DNA of 64,000 nucleotides from Drosophila miranda (Eukaryota; Arthropoda; Insecta; Diptera; Drosophilidae): assembly GCF_003369915.1 (NCBI RefSeq), contig NW_022881614.1:14686001-14750000 (forward strand). The letters are read 5' to 3'. The position numbers and the translations under genes are program-made. A model generated the notes under the pieces. That model did not search any database. It was not told the origin of the DNA and was given only the letters and a program-made list of their open reading frames with translations. Every line of letters starts with the position of its first letter. Position 1 is the first letter of the stretch. Shown piece after piece: positions 43,201 to 55,421 of the stretch.

Positions 43201-46200
43201 AAAGATTTTTTCGCAAGAGCCCCGAAATCATTACGAAAATTCTGCCAGTACCGAGATGGAGACTCGAAAGATTTTTCATTTAGCAAAAATCATATGTCAA
43301 ACACTCAACAAATAGACGACGCTGCCTGCCCCCAACTTCTGGCTCTGGCGGTGGCTCTGGCGGTGGCATTCAGCACATTCACCTGCGCCAAAACTGAGCC
43401 AAGATTGCTTCCTAAGCTTCCTTCTGGCTGTCGGCCCGGCTGAGACTCAACCTCAGACACAGCCTCTGGCTCCATAATTAATCTGCTTTGGCGTCTCATT
43501 TTTGTGGAGTTGCTTGCGTGTTGCAGCAATGTACTAGTAAGTGGAGTCCCCGACTTTTGATTACTAGTCGAAGATGAAGCTCAAAATTGCATCGCCGCTT
43601 GCTTTAATAGATAGATAGATACTTTCAAGTCCCCGTCCGTCAGTCTTGAGTTTTTCTTTATTTTTGGTGGCTGCCACTTGAGCACAAGCGGCGCCCCAGA
43701 CAAGAGCTCACATGTGGCATGCCATCTTTGCGATACACTTGCACATAATCCTACACTATTTGCCGCTGTCTGCTTTGGAGTTCGGCGGAGTGGGGCATCG
43801 AACTGAGAACCTTTGCGAGAACCTTTTGTAATCCATCTGATCTGCGGATTCCTGCCTTTGAATGACGGGGACAGTGCTGATCATTGTTTGATTTTCACAC
43901 ATTTTCACACAGAAGCCAGCACGTTTGGGGTTGCGATCCGGAGCCGGCTTCAAGTCGACAAGGTCGCCAGAATGATTGACTGTGTCTCAGCACTGATGGC
44001 ACTGATGGTAAAACAAAGTCTGGCCTTCACATTGTGTACCTGAACCTCGCATCGGAGTGCGACCAGAGAAGCTTACGAAGTACGAGGGTTCGGTGGGGTT
44101 ATCGTTATTCCCCATTAGATTGGGCCCGGCCCGGATGTGGTTACGCTAATGGTCATAATGGGTAAAAGTGTCCATTGATAGCAGATGGGTCTCTTTCGGG
44201 TTGGGCAACCAACGAACATAAGTTGCTCCACATTTCAAGGCTGCTCCCTTCTCCTGCATTCCTTCACACCAGTCTCAAGCCCCCACAATCTGTGCAGTTT
44301 TCAGTCGTCCCCAGAGCCATAAATAATGTGCGGCCGATACGTGCATATCTAGTTAGCCCAGCGAACTACACATTCTAAAACTCTGAAAATCAGCATTGCC
44401 TGCGGCAGAGGCAACGGTTGCAAACTGCCACAGCATAGAGTCAGGGATTGCATTTGCAGAGTGCAGCGAGGGGCCGCATCACGTTGTTGTGACTGGCAAA
44501 TCCAACAAATTGTAACAATTTTTCACCTGTCGTCTGGGGCTGTGCATGATTATTATTACATCAGTAGAAAATCATAAATTCCGAGATTCGTGAGGCTGCA
44601 GATGCGACGCAACACATCTCATCCTCATCCCCAACCCCAACCCCACTGAGTTCCAGCTTCGTAGCATCCGCAGCTCCCACACAGAGAAACAGATGGGATG
44701 GCGGTCATGGAGATGCCCTCGTGGCTCTTCAAGGAAGCGACTGCGGTGCTTCACAATGCGTTTGATTTATGTGGCATAATTTTGTCAGAGTTTATTGATT
44801 TCGATGGCGAATCAATTGCGGAGATAAGTGCAAATAAACAAGCCGACTTTACTTTCCCCCGAAAATGCCAAAGGAATTTATTCACATTCAATTACAATTA
44901 CGGCAAATGATTGGCAAATGATTGTTGCATAAGTGTCTGGTATCTTGTATCTTTCAGATGAGTCAAGTCTCTCAAGGTTGCGGGCTCTTATCGCTGAATC
45001 CGAAATTAGGACCACAACTAATCGTCGCCAAGATCCGTCCAAGTATCCGTCAGATACTCGCGGACTTTTTGAGGCCAAGCAATTAGTTTTCGGTGAAACA
45101 ATTGCTCCACCGATGAGGGCGCTCTCCAATGGCGCTCCATTCGATTTCAAATTGATTTCAAATGGCTTTTTGCTCCACAAACAGCAAGTGCCAAACGATC
45201 TTTAATGTATATGCGGTGCCCAAACTCGCGATAAGAGTGAATACTTTCCATAGTTTTTTTTCTTGTTCTTTTAACCCCAAAACCCTCTGATTCCAGAGCT
45301 GTACATCGTTTTGGATGCCCCATTTGCGTATCGCAAAGATTTCATCCCGTGTAAGCTCTTTCGTCTTTTCATAATCACTTGGCCGGCGGCATCGGCATCG
45401 CTGGCAAAGCTTTCATTATCCGAAGAGTGATTATTAATTGTTTGGGGGTCGATAGCTAACAATATTCTGCAGCGATATGCAAAAGAAGAAAGGATGTGCC
45501 TTGACATTTGACTTCCGAGAGCACGAGTGCTCTAAACAGATGAAGATCAACGACGATCTATGTTACAATCGTTCAGGGGGTGATAATGATCGATCGACTT
45601 CCACTCTGAAGCGGATCCAATCCCCGCCGCCAAAGTGCATTCGTGATAGTGACAGCCTCGGCTACTCACAATTGAAGGGGGGACTCCGCCAGAGCGGACC
45701 AGATGCCAGATCAGGCATCCGTGCTGCATATGCAAATGATACGAATTATGCTCTCGGATCCAGCTCCCACAATTTCCCAGCACCGTTAATGCGCATAACG
45801 AGACGTGTTCTACTGGGTAAAAGTCCGACCCGGTGCGACCCACTGCCTCATTGCCCCGACCAGCCCCAATCTTGCACAATCATCTGCTATGCTCTGCTCT
45901 GGTCTACTGTTGGCCTGCCCGAAACTGAATGTGTTTCGTTTCCCTCCACTGAGATGGGAGTGGGAGCCGGAGCTGGAATGGGAATTGGTATTGGAGCTCA
46001 CCCCTTACCCTGACGAAAATTCCATCAATACTTGGGCTTTTGTGTAGTTTCTTCTTGTGGTGGTGGTGGTGGTGGTGTTGGTGCCGCACTTCATGATCTT
46101 TATTACACTTTTCGGGTTTTCATCTAGCTTTTGTGTTTGTTGTTTAATTGTTTTATAAACTTCAGCACCAAAAATCGAGCTGTGAGCTGTGAGCAACTGC

Positions 46201-49200
46201 ACAGTGGGGCAAAGATGTGGATATTTAAAATCAATAAAAGTGGGATTTAGCCATTAAATTAAGGTTAATTATATCTGCTTTCCGAACCACTGTGCAGCCC
46301 CGACTCAAAGTTCAATTCAATTTCAAATGAATTACGAACGAGCCCAAAGTCATGGCTCCCTCCTCGATCCAGCGTGTCAGAGTTTCAATGTCAGTGCGAC
46401 GGGGCAAGGATGGGATGGGTTCAGCATCAGATGGAGAGCATGGCATAACCTTTTCTTCTCGGATCGAGTGCTGGCTGACAATGGCGGAAGTTGGATCAAT
46501 CGATGTACATATCAAGTGCGAGAATCGTAATCATTTCTGTTTGTCTATCAACATGTGCGCTGATTTATCTTGGAATCTCTACCAATCGTCTCGGGGCTCT
46601 TGTGGATGAGCTGTGATGCGATGCGATGTGATGTGAGGTGATGTGATTTGTTGTGGGTAGGCCCGCAGAAACTGCCAATCAAAGACCTCAAACAGGTTGA
46701 CCCCCACGCATGAGGATGTAGACTCGGTCGAGTTCTTACAAGTGGCATCGAGTTGATCCACACGTTAAATTTGGCAAGCGGATTAGCTGCTCGGCGGACA
46801 AAGATAACTACATGGCTCTTCCCTTCCCTTTTCCCATGTGAAATTCCCGAGACAATGGACCATATCCTCACCTATTCATTGACCTGCGATTTGGCAAGCG
46901 GCGCGCCGATGACTCCGCGCCAGAGCACGCACTCATCGAACGTTCTCCAATGGCTTGGGAAAAAAAAATTTGTTCGGTAGCTGCCACACAATCATTTCTG
47001 CTGCCTTGGCCGGCTGCAACGGATTCAACGGATGCAGTGGGAACTATTTTTATGACCGCTTGGGCCGTAAATAAATCAGTGGACCGATGCTCCCATCGCC
47101 CACAAAATGCAAGGTTTAGACGCTTTTGTTTGCTCAGAGGCTCCACTCTCTTCTGTCCGACTGTGGGACACATCAATCATCGCAGAAGCCGGCTGCCACT
47201 GATTGAGATCTATTCTGTTTCAAGTTTAATTGCTTCGCATACGTTTTAATTATGCCGCGCACAGAATGCTCCATTCCATGAATGAGAGGTACTTGCAACA
47301 ACTAATTTGGCAATTTTGCAAACCCGGCTCAAGCTCGAGCTCGGTCCCGGGCCAAGGCGCAGGCGCAGGCGCGAGGGTAATTACTTTATGGAGTGCTCTG
47401 TGAATGCATCTTTTATGACAGCCATCGTGGTGTAGACAGAGTGCAGAGCGTAGCCGAGATCGAGTCCATCGCTCAAATGCCAAAGTTAAGTTGAGCGTTC
47501 CTCAGGTTCCTCAGGCAGATCTCGAGATTTCCCAAGATCTGACCTTCGCCTGATTGAGCTGAGCGCAGGCCATACAGTTTGATGGAATGTCATCGACAAA
47601 TTCTTTAGGAAGTTGTCCATCAATTGCATAGAATGCTATTGATTTTTATTCATATATGATTGGATTTATTAGGAAATATGTTGGTTTGATCTAATGGTTT
47701 GATCGTCCATCCTTCGTCCTTCCCTTTGAAGTTCAGCATCAACTGCATCCAGTTATCGAATACATCTTATCGATTTAACTGATGATTTTCATTCTTAACC
47801 TGAAAATGGGATATTTCCTCTGCCTCTCCCGCACCACGCACCCCGCCCTACACCCACTGGCCGCTCCTTTACCCACGAGTTCAGCTGAAAATGTCAAATC
47901 TGTGCGTTATAGCCGTGAGTCAATCAACTTTTACTCTGATTCTGGCAGAAGGCAACGACCTTCGCATCGGGCCAAGAATGCAGTCGGTCGTCAAAGTGCG
48001 AAAATCTCGAAATAAACCGCAGTCTCATCTGCTGTGCGCCCCGAACACCTCCTAGAGATCATCGTGATGGAGATTTTTGATCATTTTTTGAAGTGCGGCG
48101 CAATTTACATCAAAAGATGCCTTAATTGATTCTTTGGCCGTGGTTCCGCGGCTCCGACTGGGGGGCATTGCATCAGAAATTATCGTAGCTTAATTTAAAT
48201 TATACGTTTACGTTCCACTCGTCAGCATTCTAGGTTACAAAACAAACACAGATAGAGATCTGGACCGCGATACAGATACACATTGTTGTAAGTATTTCAA
48301 GGTCCTCCCCGTCCGCAGCACTGGAGAAACCATCAGGAAATTACCGATAGTCATTGTCTTTTTGGTTTTGGTTTTGGCTTTGGCTGGGTGCCATTAGCAT
48401 TAGCCCTCTCTAGAGATCGACACACCACAGCTGTCTCCGCCTGCGCCCCGTCCCCATGTCGGGGGACGTTCAATGTAAATTAGCCGATGCAGGAAATTAA
48501 ATGATTTTTTAATGTGCTGGAAAAATGATTGCAAATATGAACAGAAACCCCCAGAAGAGACTGAAAACCCAAAACAGAAACAGAAAACAGATCTCAAGTT
48601 GTTCATGGAGTGCTATTGAATATGAATCTCAGTTATGGCTCCGTGGAATGCGGCACAAACGAAGTTTTATTTAATTGTTTTGTTTTCCAAATTCAAGAGT
48701 CAGGCGCATACTCGTATATTCAATGAAATTAACCATTATAATGTTACCTTAGGATGTTATAGTTTTTCTTTTTTGCAAATATAATTCCAAATGATATTCG
48801 CTATTACAAAACTTTTGTGGAGTTTATTCTCTAATTTAGTTTTATTATTCGCTCTGGTGGCAAGGTCGCGGCATTAGTTGCAGAAACACTTGCCGGAATT
48901 CGCATGGAGGAAGCTGGGGCATGGCGTCCATGGGGCATCTCCTCCTGGCAGTGCAATTCACTCCACTCCCTCCATTCATTACCAGCTCATTTATGGGGTG
49001 GGGCGGCGCCTGGCCTTTGGGGCTTACTGATCGTAAAAATTGTGAAAGTCAGCCCGTGCCAAATAATCAAATAATCAGCGGCAACCACAACAATAGTGCC
49101 CCTAACCGTTGTAGCAAAATGTTTGCCAAAAAGTCAATAATCATTTGCCACGCACTCGATCTCGATCGCGAAATGGGCAAGAAATGAGCCAAAGAGACAA

Positions 49201-50524
49201 AGGCAATTGGCCAAGGAAATACGAGCAAGTATTTGCTGATCGTGATGGATGCTACGCCCACTCGTTGAGGGAGTCCATTGAGGGAGCAAACATATTGAAT
49301 TACGAGTACTTTTCGAGTATTTATCGAGCATTTCTTAGTGTTATGCAAGGGAGCTTTCCGGCGATAAGTAGCTATTACAAAACAGATTTTGATCACATTA
49401 CACTGTAGATCATATGTCATATTTAATATATTTAAATAGATAAGATCGGGAATGTTTCGTCCACTACTCCACTTCTTTCAAATAATCCTCATAGAGCAAA
49501 TCTTTGGAGAAAACTATAGAAAAACTAAACCACTCGCATAATGCGCTTATCATCAAATCTCTGGGAACTGCAATTGCGCTCGCCCTCCCCAGCGATCATC
49601 CGCCTGGAATCCATGTCGACACATCTGTGAGATCTATCGCAAAATCCGGCTCATTAAATCGTACAGAAACCGAAACAAAATCCCACCGAGACTCCCACGC
49701 ACTAAAGGGAAACAATTTGTTGGGGTATTACTATTACCCAAAACATGGAGAACATTTCGGATTACGATTACGGTTTACAGCCCCAGCCGGGCAGCCTTTC
49801 CAGCCTGAAGAGTCTTTTGTCTTTGGCAAAGTTTCGCTGCCGCTGCTGTCTCAGCGGCGACTGAAGATGCGTGGAGCGAGTGGAGTCGCAGAGTTGCCGT
49901 GGCAGAGCTCCGCTCACTTTGCTTCCGGCATCGCAGTCGGCGTCGCTGCCAGCTGTATGACTAATTCCATTACAAATAACTGTTTTTGCTATTACATGAG
50001 CGACAACAGCAGCGACGGCAGCAGCAAATGCTTATGGCCTTTAGTGGAAGGAGCGCACATTACATATTACTCTTCTCCTGCTACCCGTCTCATTTCCCGA
50101 GTGCCTGGGAAGCTCATCTTCGCTGTAGCCGAAGCCAAACCCCCGCCTTCGTGTTCGTTAAAATGTTTGGCGCTTCAATTTCAAAGTAGTTTACTATAAC
50201 AAACCCCCTCCCCGCTCTTTATCGCCTTCCAACCACTGGCCTGATCTTCCTCTCTCTCACAGCTTCGGCTTAGCCAAAGCCTAGCAATGTAAGGTGAGGC
50301 ATTCCCGTTTTTCGGGTCTCTCTCTGTGTAACCGAATGGGATTTCTAGGACAACGAGAATTGGGTTTCGGTAAATGTTGGAATTACTATTGTAATTTGCC
50401 TCACCTGTCAAAAAATACTCGTTTCCAATGCGCTTATCGTCTTCTAACTCTCGTGAGCCCGGAGAGAAATATGCTCTTCGTCTGCTGCTGTACCTCTGTG
50501 CCTTTGCTTCCTCTACTGAAGTGT
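40291..50524. other. 10.2 kb host non-coding block, nearly free of repeats
   Basis: I found no coding frame with conserved-domain character and no DINE or LTR sequence. Simple sequence occurs: GGTTTT repeats near 42420 and 48362, a GTG run near 46055, GATG-type repeats near 46615, TAGA near 43608, and CGATCGT direct repeats near 42180. The rest looks like ordinary fly intergenic or intronic DNA, likely cis-regulatory. Confidence 0.55.
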
Positions 50525-51616
50525 TTATACCCGATACTCAAAATGAGTATTGGGGTATATTAGATTTGTGGTAAAAGTGGATGTGTGTAACGTCCAGAAG
50601 GAATCGTTTCCGACCCCATAAAGTATATATATTCTTGATCAGCATCAATAGCCGAGTCGATTGAGCCCTGTCTGTCTGTCCGTCTGTCCGTCCGTCCCCT
50701 TCAGCGCCTAGTGCTCAAAGACTATAAGAGCTAGAGCAACGATGTTTTGGATCCAGACTTCTGTGATATGTCACTGCTACAAAAATATTTCAAAACTTCG
50801 CCCCGCCCACTTCCGCCCCACAAAGGACGAAAATCTGTGGCATCCACATTTTTAAAGATAGTATAAAACTAAAAACTCAGAATCGTAGAAGATGACTATA
50901 TCTTTAGAGTGCAAAATCTGAACCAGATCGTATAATTATTATAGCCAGAATCAAGAAAACAATTTCATTCTTTCTCGCTCTGTCTCTCTCTAACACACAG
51001 GTTTCATGGTCGGTTTTGCCAATTGCAAAATATGAGTTCAAGGATCTCAGAACCTATAAGAGCCAGAGTAACCAAATTTGGTATCCACACTCCTGTGATA
51101 TCGGACCTTGACCGTTTCGTGTCGAAATTTCGCCACACCCCTTTCCGCCCACGCAAAGGACGAAAATCTGGGGCATCCACAAATCTCAGAGACTATTAAG
51201 GCTAGAGTAACCAAATTTGGTATCCGCACTTCTGTTAGATCTCACTATAAAACGTATATCTCAGAATTTCGCCCCACCCCTTCCGCCCCCACAAAAAACG
51301 ATAATCTGTTGCATCCACAATATTGCACATTCGAGAAAACTAAAAACGCAGAATCATAGATAATGACCATATCTATCAGGTTGCTGAATCTGGATCAGAT
51401 CGGATCATTTTTGTAGCCAAAAGGAACAAATCAATTTGCAGTAGCTACGCAGCCCCCGACGTCACGCTCAGACTGATTTTCTGTCTCTCTCGCACGCACT
51501 CTTTGTCGTGTCGTTCAATATTAGCTGCGTCTGCCGGAGAGAGCCATACTGACTTAGTATCGGGTATAACTGTAGAGTTGCGGTGTCCGCAGCAACTCAC
51601 AACGTTCCACCTCGTT
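50525..51616 (+). mobile_element. DINE-1 repeat, copy i, just upstream of the Cpr56F promoter
   Basis: Full-length ~1.09 kb copy in canonical orientation (TTATACCCGATACTC ... AACGTTCCACCTCGTT). It shares with copy j a private middle block (GGTCGGTTTTGCCAATTGC, GAGTTCAAGGATCTCAGAAC), so these two form a subfamily. It ends ~175 bases before the Cpr56F TATA box. Confidence 0.9.
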
Positions 51617-51791
51617 TTGAATTGCATTTATTTTGTAATGAGCTTTTTGTTGTTTTTGATGTGGCTGTTCGAAAACCGAAATTGAAATACTCCGAAAAAA
51701 ACACATTTTGGCGCGCAGTCGACGCTGACTGAGATACCACGTCGTTAGAGAGATCTGCCACAGCCAGAGTCGCGGTGCAGCGCATTTCATA

Positions 51792-51933
51792 TATAAATAC
51801 TGGCCTACGAAATTGTTTCAGTATCACAATCCGTTCAACCATCTTCGCCAGAAGAACCCCAGAAGCAGAGTTCCACAGAGGAAACAAACAAGTTTCGTGT
51901 GTGCCAAAACCCCCAAACAAGTGACAACAAAAA
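51792..51933 (+). promoter_or_regulatory. Cpr56F core promoter and 5' UTR
   Basis: TATAAATA at 51792-51799 is followed 28 bases on by an initiator, TTTCAGTATC, with the likely start A at 51820. A ~114 base purine-rich 5' UTR leads to CAACAAAAAATGAAG. TATA/Inr promoters are usual for fly cuticle genes. Confidence 0.75.
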
Positions 51934-54900
51934 ATGAAGGTATATATCGTGTAGGACATCCCCATCATCATCGTATTGGGAGATGGGATCCTGTGTGTTA
52001 TACATACTACTATAAGAACTGTCGAATAACGTATCAAGTGTCAAGTGGTGTGCAGTGGTGTTCCAAAGAATTATCCTGGTCAGGGGATCACGCCAGGATT
52101 ATAAGGATTAAAAAAATGTGATAATGAAAATTATAAGTTTTGAGGATGTTATTTATCAGACTTAACTTTCGAGAAGAGAACATATGTGCATAAAGAGGAC
52201 ATCTGAATAATACGGAATACTATAAGTAATATTACGTATATACTCGTATATAATGGTTTATTCTGAGGATTTATCATAGAGTCCTTTCGAAAGTTTTTCT
52301 AAAGTCAATCTTTCTTCATTCGGTGATTGAAACTGCAAATAAAATCTCCTATTTTGGTTATTTCTACCAATACAAAATTTTGGGAACTAAACTAAATTTC
52401 CTCATACTTAAAAATCGATCAAAAATGTACAAAAAAAGTTGTACACAAATTTCTGCTAATTTTTCTTCAACCAAATTTGGTGAATCAAATTTTTTAGCAA
52501 TCGATCGATCGATCAATTAAACAACTTATCAAGCTAATGAAGCAGCGCTTGTATTGGCCATCCCGAACCTATAACTTGGCCTAAACATCAGCGGAATATG
52601 ATAAAACGATAAATATGGGTGGCAGATCAAGAGTCAAGTTCAGCTGGGCGATTAATCAAGCGCCTCGGCCCGCGGTGCCCGCCAGAGATCCGCATAATAA
52701 ATTTCATAAGCTGCCATCATCATCCATTTGTTGTAGGGGGCTACTGTTTTTGTTTATTTGTTTTTGTTTGTTATCTCGGATGTTGCACAAGATCAGATGA
52801 AACCAGAACATCCATGAGCAGGGCTCTCCTGTTACCTGGGAAGCAATTAAGACAGCCGATCCCAGTACTTGGGCCCCCGAATGGCAGTGGAAGTAACACC
52901 ATCTGCTACTATGTTTTGCAATGCATAAATGAAACAAAACTTCGAGTGGCGGAAGAAGAACGAACCACTGCCCAAGTACGGAGTCTACTCGCACAGAGAT
53001 GACCAGGCAGCGATAAAAGACGGCCAGAAGCGGTACTAAGCGTACTGAGCGTAAGCGTACTAAGGCCAATGAAGCATGAAAGTCATTGACGGCCCTCTTC
53101 TACTTAGACAATCTTTTGCCAACCATTCGGAAACGTGTGGCGCAATCCCAGTCGGCCTATGCAGATGAGGTTCTCCCACAGGTTGCACCACGAGGTAGCC
53201 CTTCTCTTGATCAGCGACACAATTACACCAAATTTGCATACGTCCCAGTTAAAAGCTATAAAAAGCAGACGTACAATGCCCCAGAATCGACGACAGACCA
53301 TTGAGACGAGATGTGTGGAAACAATTGCTTATAGGGCCACACAGAGCAGGCCTAATTACGATTATGATTATGATTATGGGAGCTTAATGGGGTAGGTAGT
53401 CAGATGAACAGAAAGCACAAACAAAAAGGGGAATTTAGTTAGTGTGATCACAATTGCGGCACTTCTAGGTCTCAACTTCCTGCGAGTCCTTTTGATTTCC
53501 TTGCGACTCAGAGCGATATGCAAGCTGATGGATCTTGAAGCCATACAGTCTGGAAAGTGAGAGGGTTCATATATGAATAAGGAAAGGGTACATCGAGTAG
53601 AGGACCCACCTGGGCACAAACTTGGCCTTTGCTCGCTTGGGTCGCAGCTCCGGATTGACCATGAAGAGCATGTGGGGGAATCCAGTGCCAAAGAAGGCGC
53701 CGTCCAGGTTGGCGTGCCGAGCGGACCTCGGTAGGTAGACATCGCTACACTTGGGGCAGTACAGACGCACCATTTCGTCACCGGGATTGTCGCTCAGGCC
53801 GATGGGCAGCACATGCTGGCGCTGGCAGAAGACGCGCGGGCATGTGCCAAAGACGCCCTTCTGGAACTTCTCGAGCATCAAGTCGATGCCGCGATTGGTG
53901 AGGATGAAGCGGGCGTGGATCAGGCCGTACAGCTTCTCGGCGCTGGCCTCCACATCAGCATCGGTCACATTATCAGAGCCGGAGCCATTGTTCAGGTCGA
54001 GGATCACCTCGAGAGCGCAGCGATAGTTGTTTACGTCCGTGTCCAGGAAGTTAAGGTTGAACTTGTCGTGGATGTAGTCCTCGTCCACCATTGCGAAGAA
54101 CTCGTTTCCGCGCTGCCTGCAGAACCAATGGATCCAGGCTGTCTCGTCCGAGTCTGTCATAGCTGGAGCAAAATGTCCTAAAGGATCCTTAAACTATAAT
54201 TTGATTTAGATTTGTATTTGCTGGGTGGAGAGTTTCCGACTGGGCTACTTGGGGCGGATTACTTGGTCCTATAAAATGCTAATGTTTGCTGTTTTTATTC
54301 TTCCTAGTGCTTTACATCGATTGCGCTGTTCGTTTTCCTGGCCGCCTGGACTCATGCGGAACCTCCAGTGCCCCAGAACCAGTATCTGCCCCCCAACCAG
54401 TCGCCGCAGGCGCCCTCCAACAACTACCTGCCACCCACGCAGGGCTTTCAGAGCCCCTCCAGCAACTACCTGCCGCCCCAACGCACTGGTGGAAATGGAG
54501 GCGGAATCGCGGCGCAGAGCAACAGCTACGGCGCCCCCATTGCCCAGCCCCAGAGCCAGTATGGAGCCCCGGCGCTGACCGGAGCGATCTTCAAGGGCCA
54601 GAACGGTAACGGAGCCGGCGGCTTCGGCGGCGGCAACGGTAATGGCAATGGATACGGACAGCGCGACGAGGAGCAGTACGGCCCGGCCAAGTACGAGTTC
54701 AAGTACGACGTGCAGGACTACGAGTCCGGCAACGACTTCGGCCACATGGAGTCCCGCGATGGCGACCTTGCCGTGGGCCGCTACTACGTCCTCCTGCCCG
54801 ATGGTCGCAAGCAGATCGTTGAGTACGAGGCTGACCAGAACGGTTATCGCCCCACCATCCGCTACGAGCAGGTGGGCAACGGCAACGGCAATGGCAATGG

Positions 54901-54976
54901 AAACGGAAATGGCAATGGCCGCAATGGCGGCGGCTACGACAGCAATGCGCAGCAGGGCAAGTTCAACGGCTACTAG
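51934..54976 (+). CDS. Cpr56F: cuticular protein with extended Rebers-Riddiford domain, resilin-like; intact
   Basis: Exon 1 carries only ATG AAG (51934-51939; donor GTATAT). Exon 2 is 54308-54976 (acceptor TTCTTCCTAG), giving 224 residues. The tiny first exon is classic for insect cuticle genes and restores a signal peptide ([19 protein letters not shown]). Next come Pro-rich repeats with YLPP ([20 protein letters not shown]), a Gly/Asn-rich linker, and the chitin-binding R&R domain ([59 protein letters not shown]). A GNGNG-rich tail ends in QQGKFNGY. Composition and R&R sequence match the resilin paralogue Cpr56F. The protein is secreted into the procuticle, binds chitin and can be crosslinked through tyrosine. 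The 2.37 kb intron houses an antisense kinase-subunit gene. A DINE lies upstream and another just past the poly(A) signal. Confidence 0.85.
51940..53464 (+). other. Cpr56F intron 1, left part
   Basis: AT-rich sequence without a supported coding frame on either strand. Contains a CGATCGATCGATCAAT run near 52501. The CkIIbeta2 gene occupies 53465-54160 of this intron on the other strand; 54161-54307 completes it. Confidence 0.55.
53465..54160 (-). CDS. CkIIbeta2: casein kinase II regulatory (beta) subunit paralogue
   Basis: Exons 54160-53610 and 53549-53465 (GT-AG intron of 60 bases, donor GTGGGTCC, acceptor CACTTTCCAG) encode 211 residues. This is the regulatory subunit of CK2, which dimerises through a zinc finger and docks the catalytic alpha subunits. 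Visible: the N-terminal helical domain ([32 protein letters not shown]), the [16 protein letters not shown] segment, the four zinc Cys in CPRVFC and LYCPKC, and [12 protein letters not shown]. Exon 2 supplies [11 protein letters not shown] and an atypical polar C-terminus ending in EVET. It is diverged from canonical CK2 beta: the N-terminal acidic loop is reduced and [13 protein letters not shown] sequence replaces it. With its position beside Cpr56F, CkIIbeta2 is the best match. Frame and splice sites are intact. A different CK2 beta-like paralogue is the alternative. Confidence 0.85.
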
Positions 54977-55421
54977 AGGGAGGCAGGAGGAGAGTAGAGA
55001 TGCCTTCTGTGTGTTACCGAGTTAAGTCGACCCCTAGCTATACGATCTACTTCGTGGGATCGCTGGCATAATCCCTAGCCGAGTATTAAGTCCGTTGCCA
55101 GGGGCAGCGGTTCCTCAACAGTTTGACAGTGACTGTCTTACTGCATCTATCTCTTTCCCGCTCGTCTCTTTATCTATCTCTCCCTCTAGTGGAGCGCCAG
55201 CCATTTTTGCCATAGCCAGGCGCGCTCCGTTCCCCCCTACCAGCTGTTCTGTTATCTCCACCACAGTCTCTATGCCACGTGCTCCATTTTGTATTTTTTG
55301 CCGTTTGTTTTGTTTAAGCGCCTCATTTGTGTTAGTCCACGCACACATACGCACATATACATATGAGATTTCTTTAATAATTAAACGAATAAAGATGCAT
55401 TTTTGTATAAAACAAAGTCAG
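54977..55421 (+). terminator. Cpr56F 3' UTR and poly(A) signal
   Basis: Untranslated sequence follows the TAG at 54974-54976. AATAAA at 55388-55393 is the likely poly(A) signal. The foldback DINE begins about 30 bases later, within or beside the normal cleavage zone. Confidence 0.65.

Noticed and set aside
45477..46013. 178-codon plus-strand open frame in the repeat-poor block
   Set aside because: No conserved-domain character, odd composition, and an overlapping antisense frame of similar length; no splice or promoter support.
49504..50199. 231-codon plus-strand open frame
   Set aside because: Composition shifts along its length and there is no recognisable motif; long frames of this size can arise by chance in 10 kb of host DNA.
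53751..54181. Plus-strand open frames opposite CkIIbeta2
   Set aside because: Antisense shadows; the minus strand has clear CK2 beta motifs.
54269..54745. Minus-strand and alternative-frame open frames over Cpr56F exon 2
   Set aside because: Shadows of a repetitive, GC-rich coding exon.
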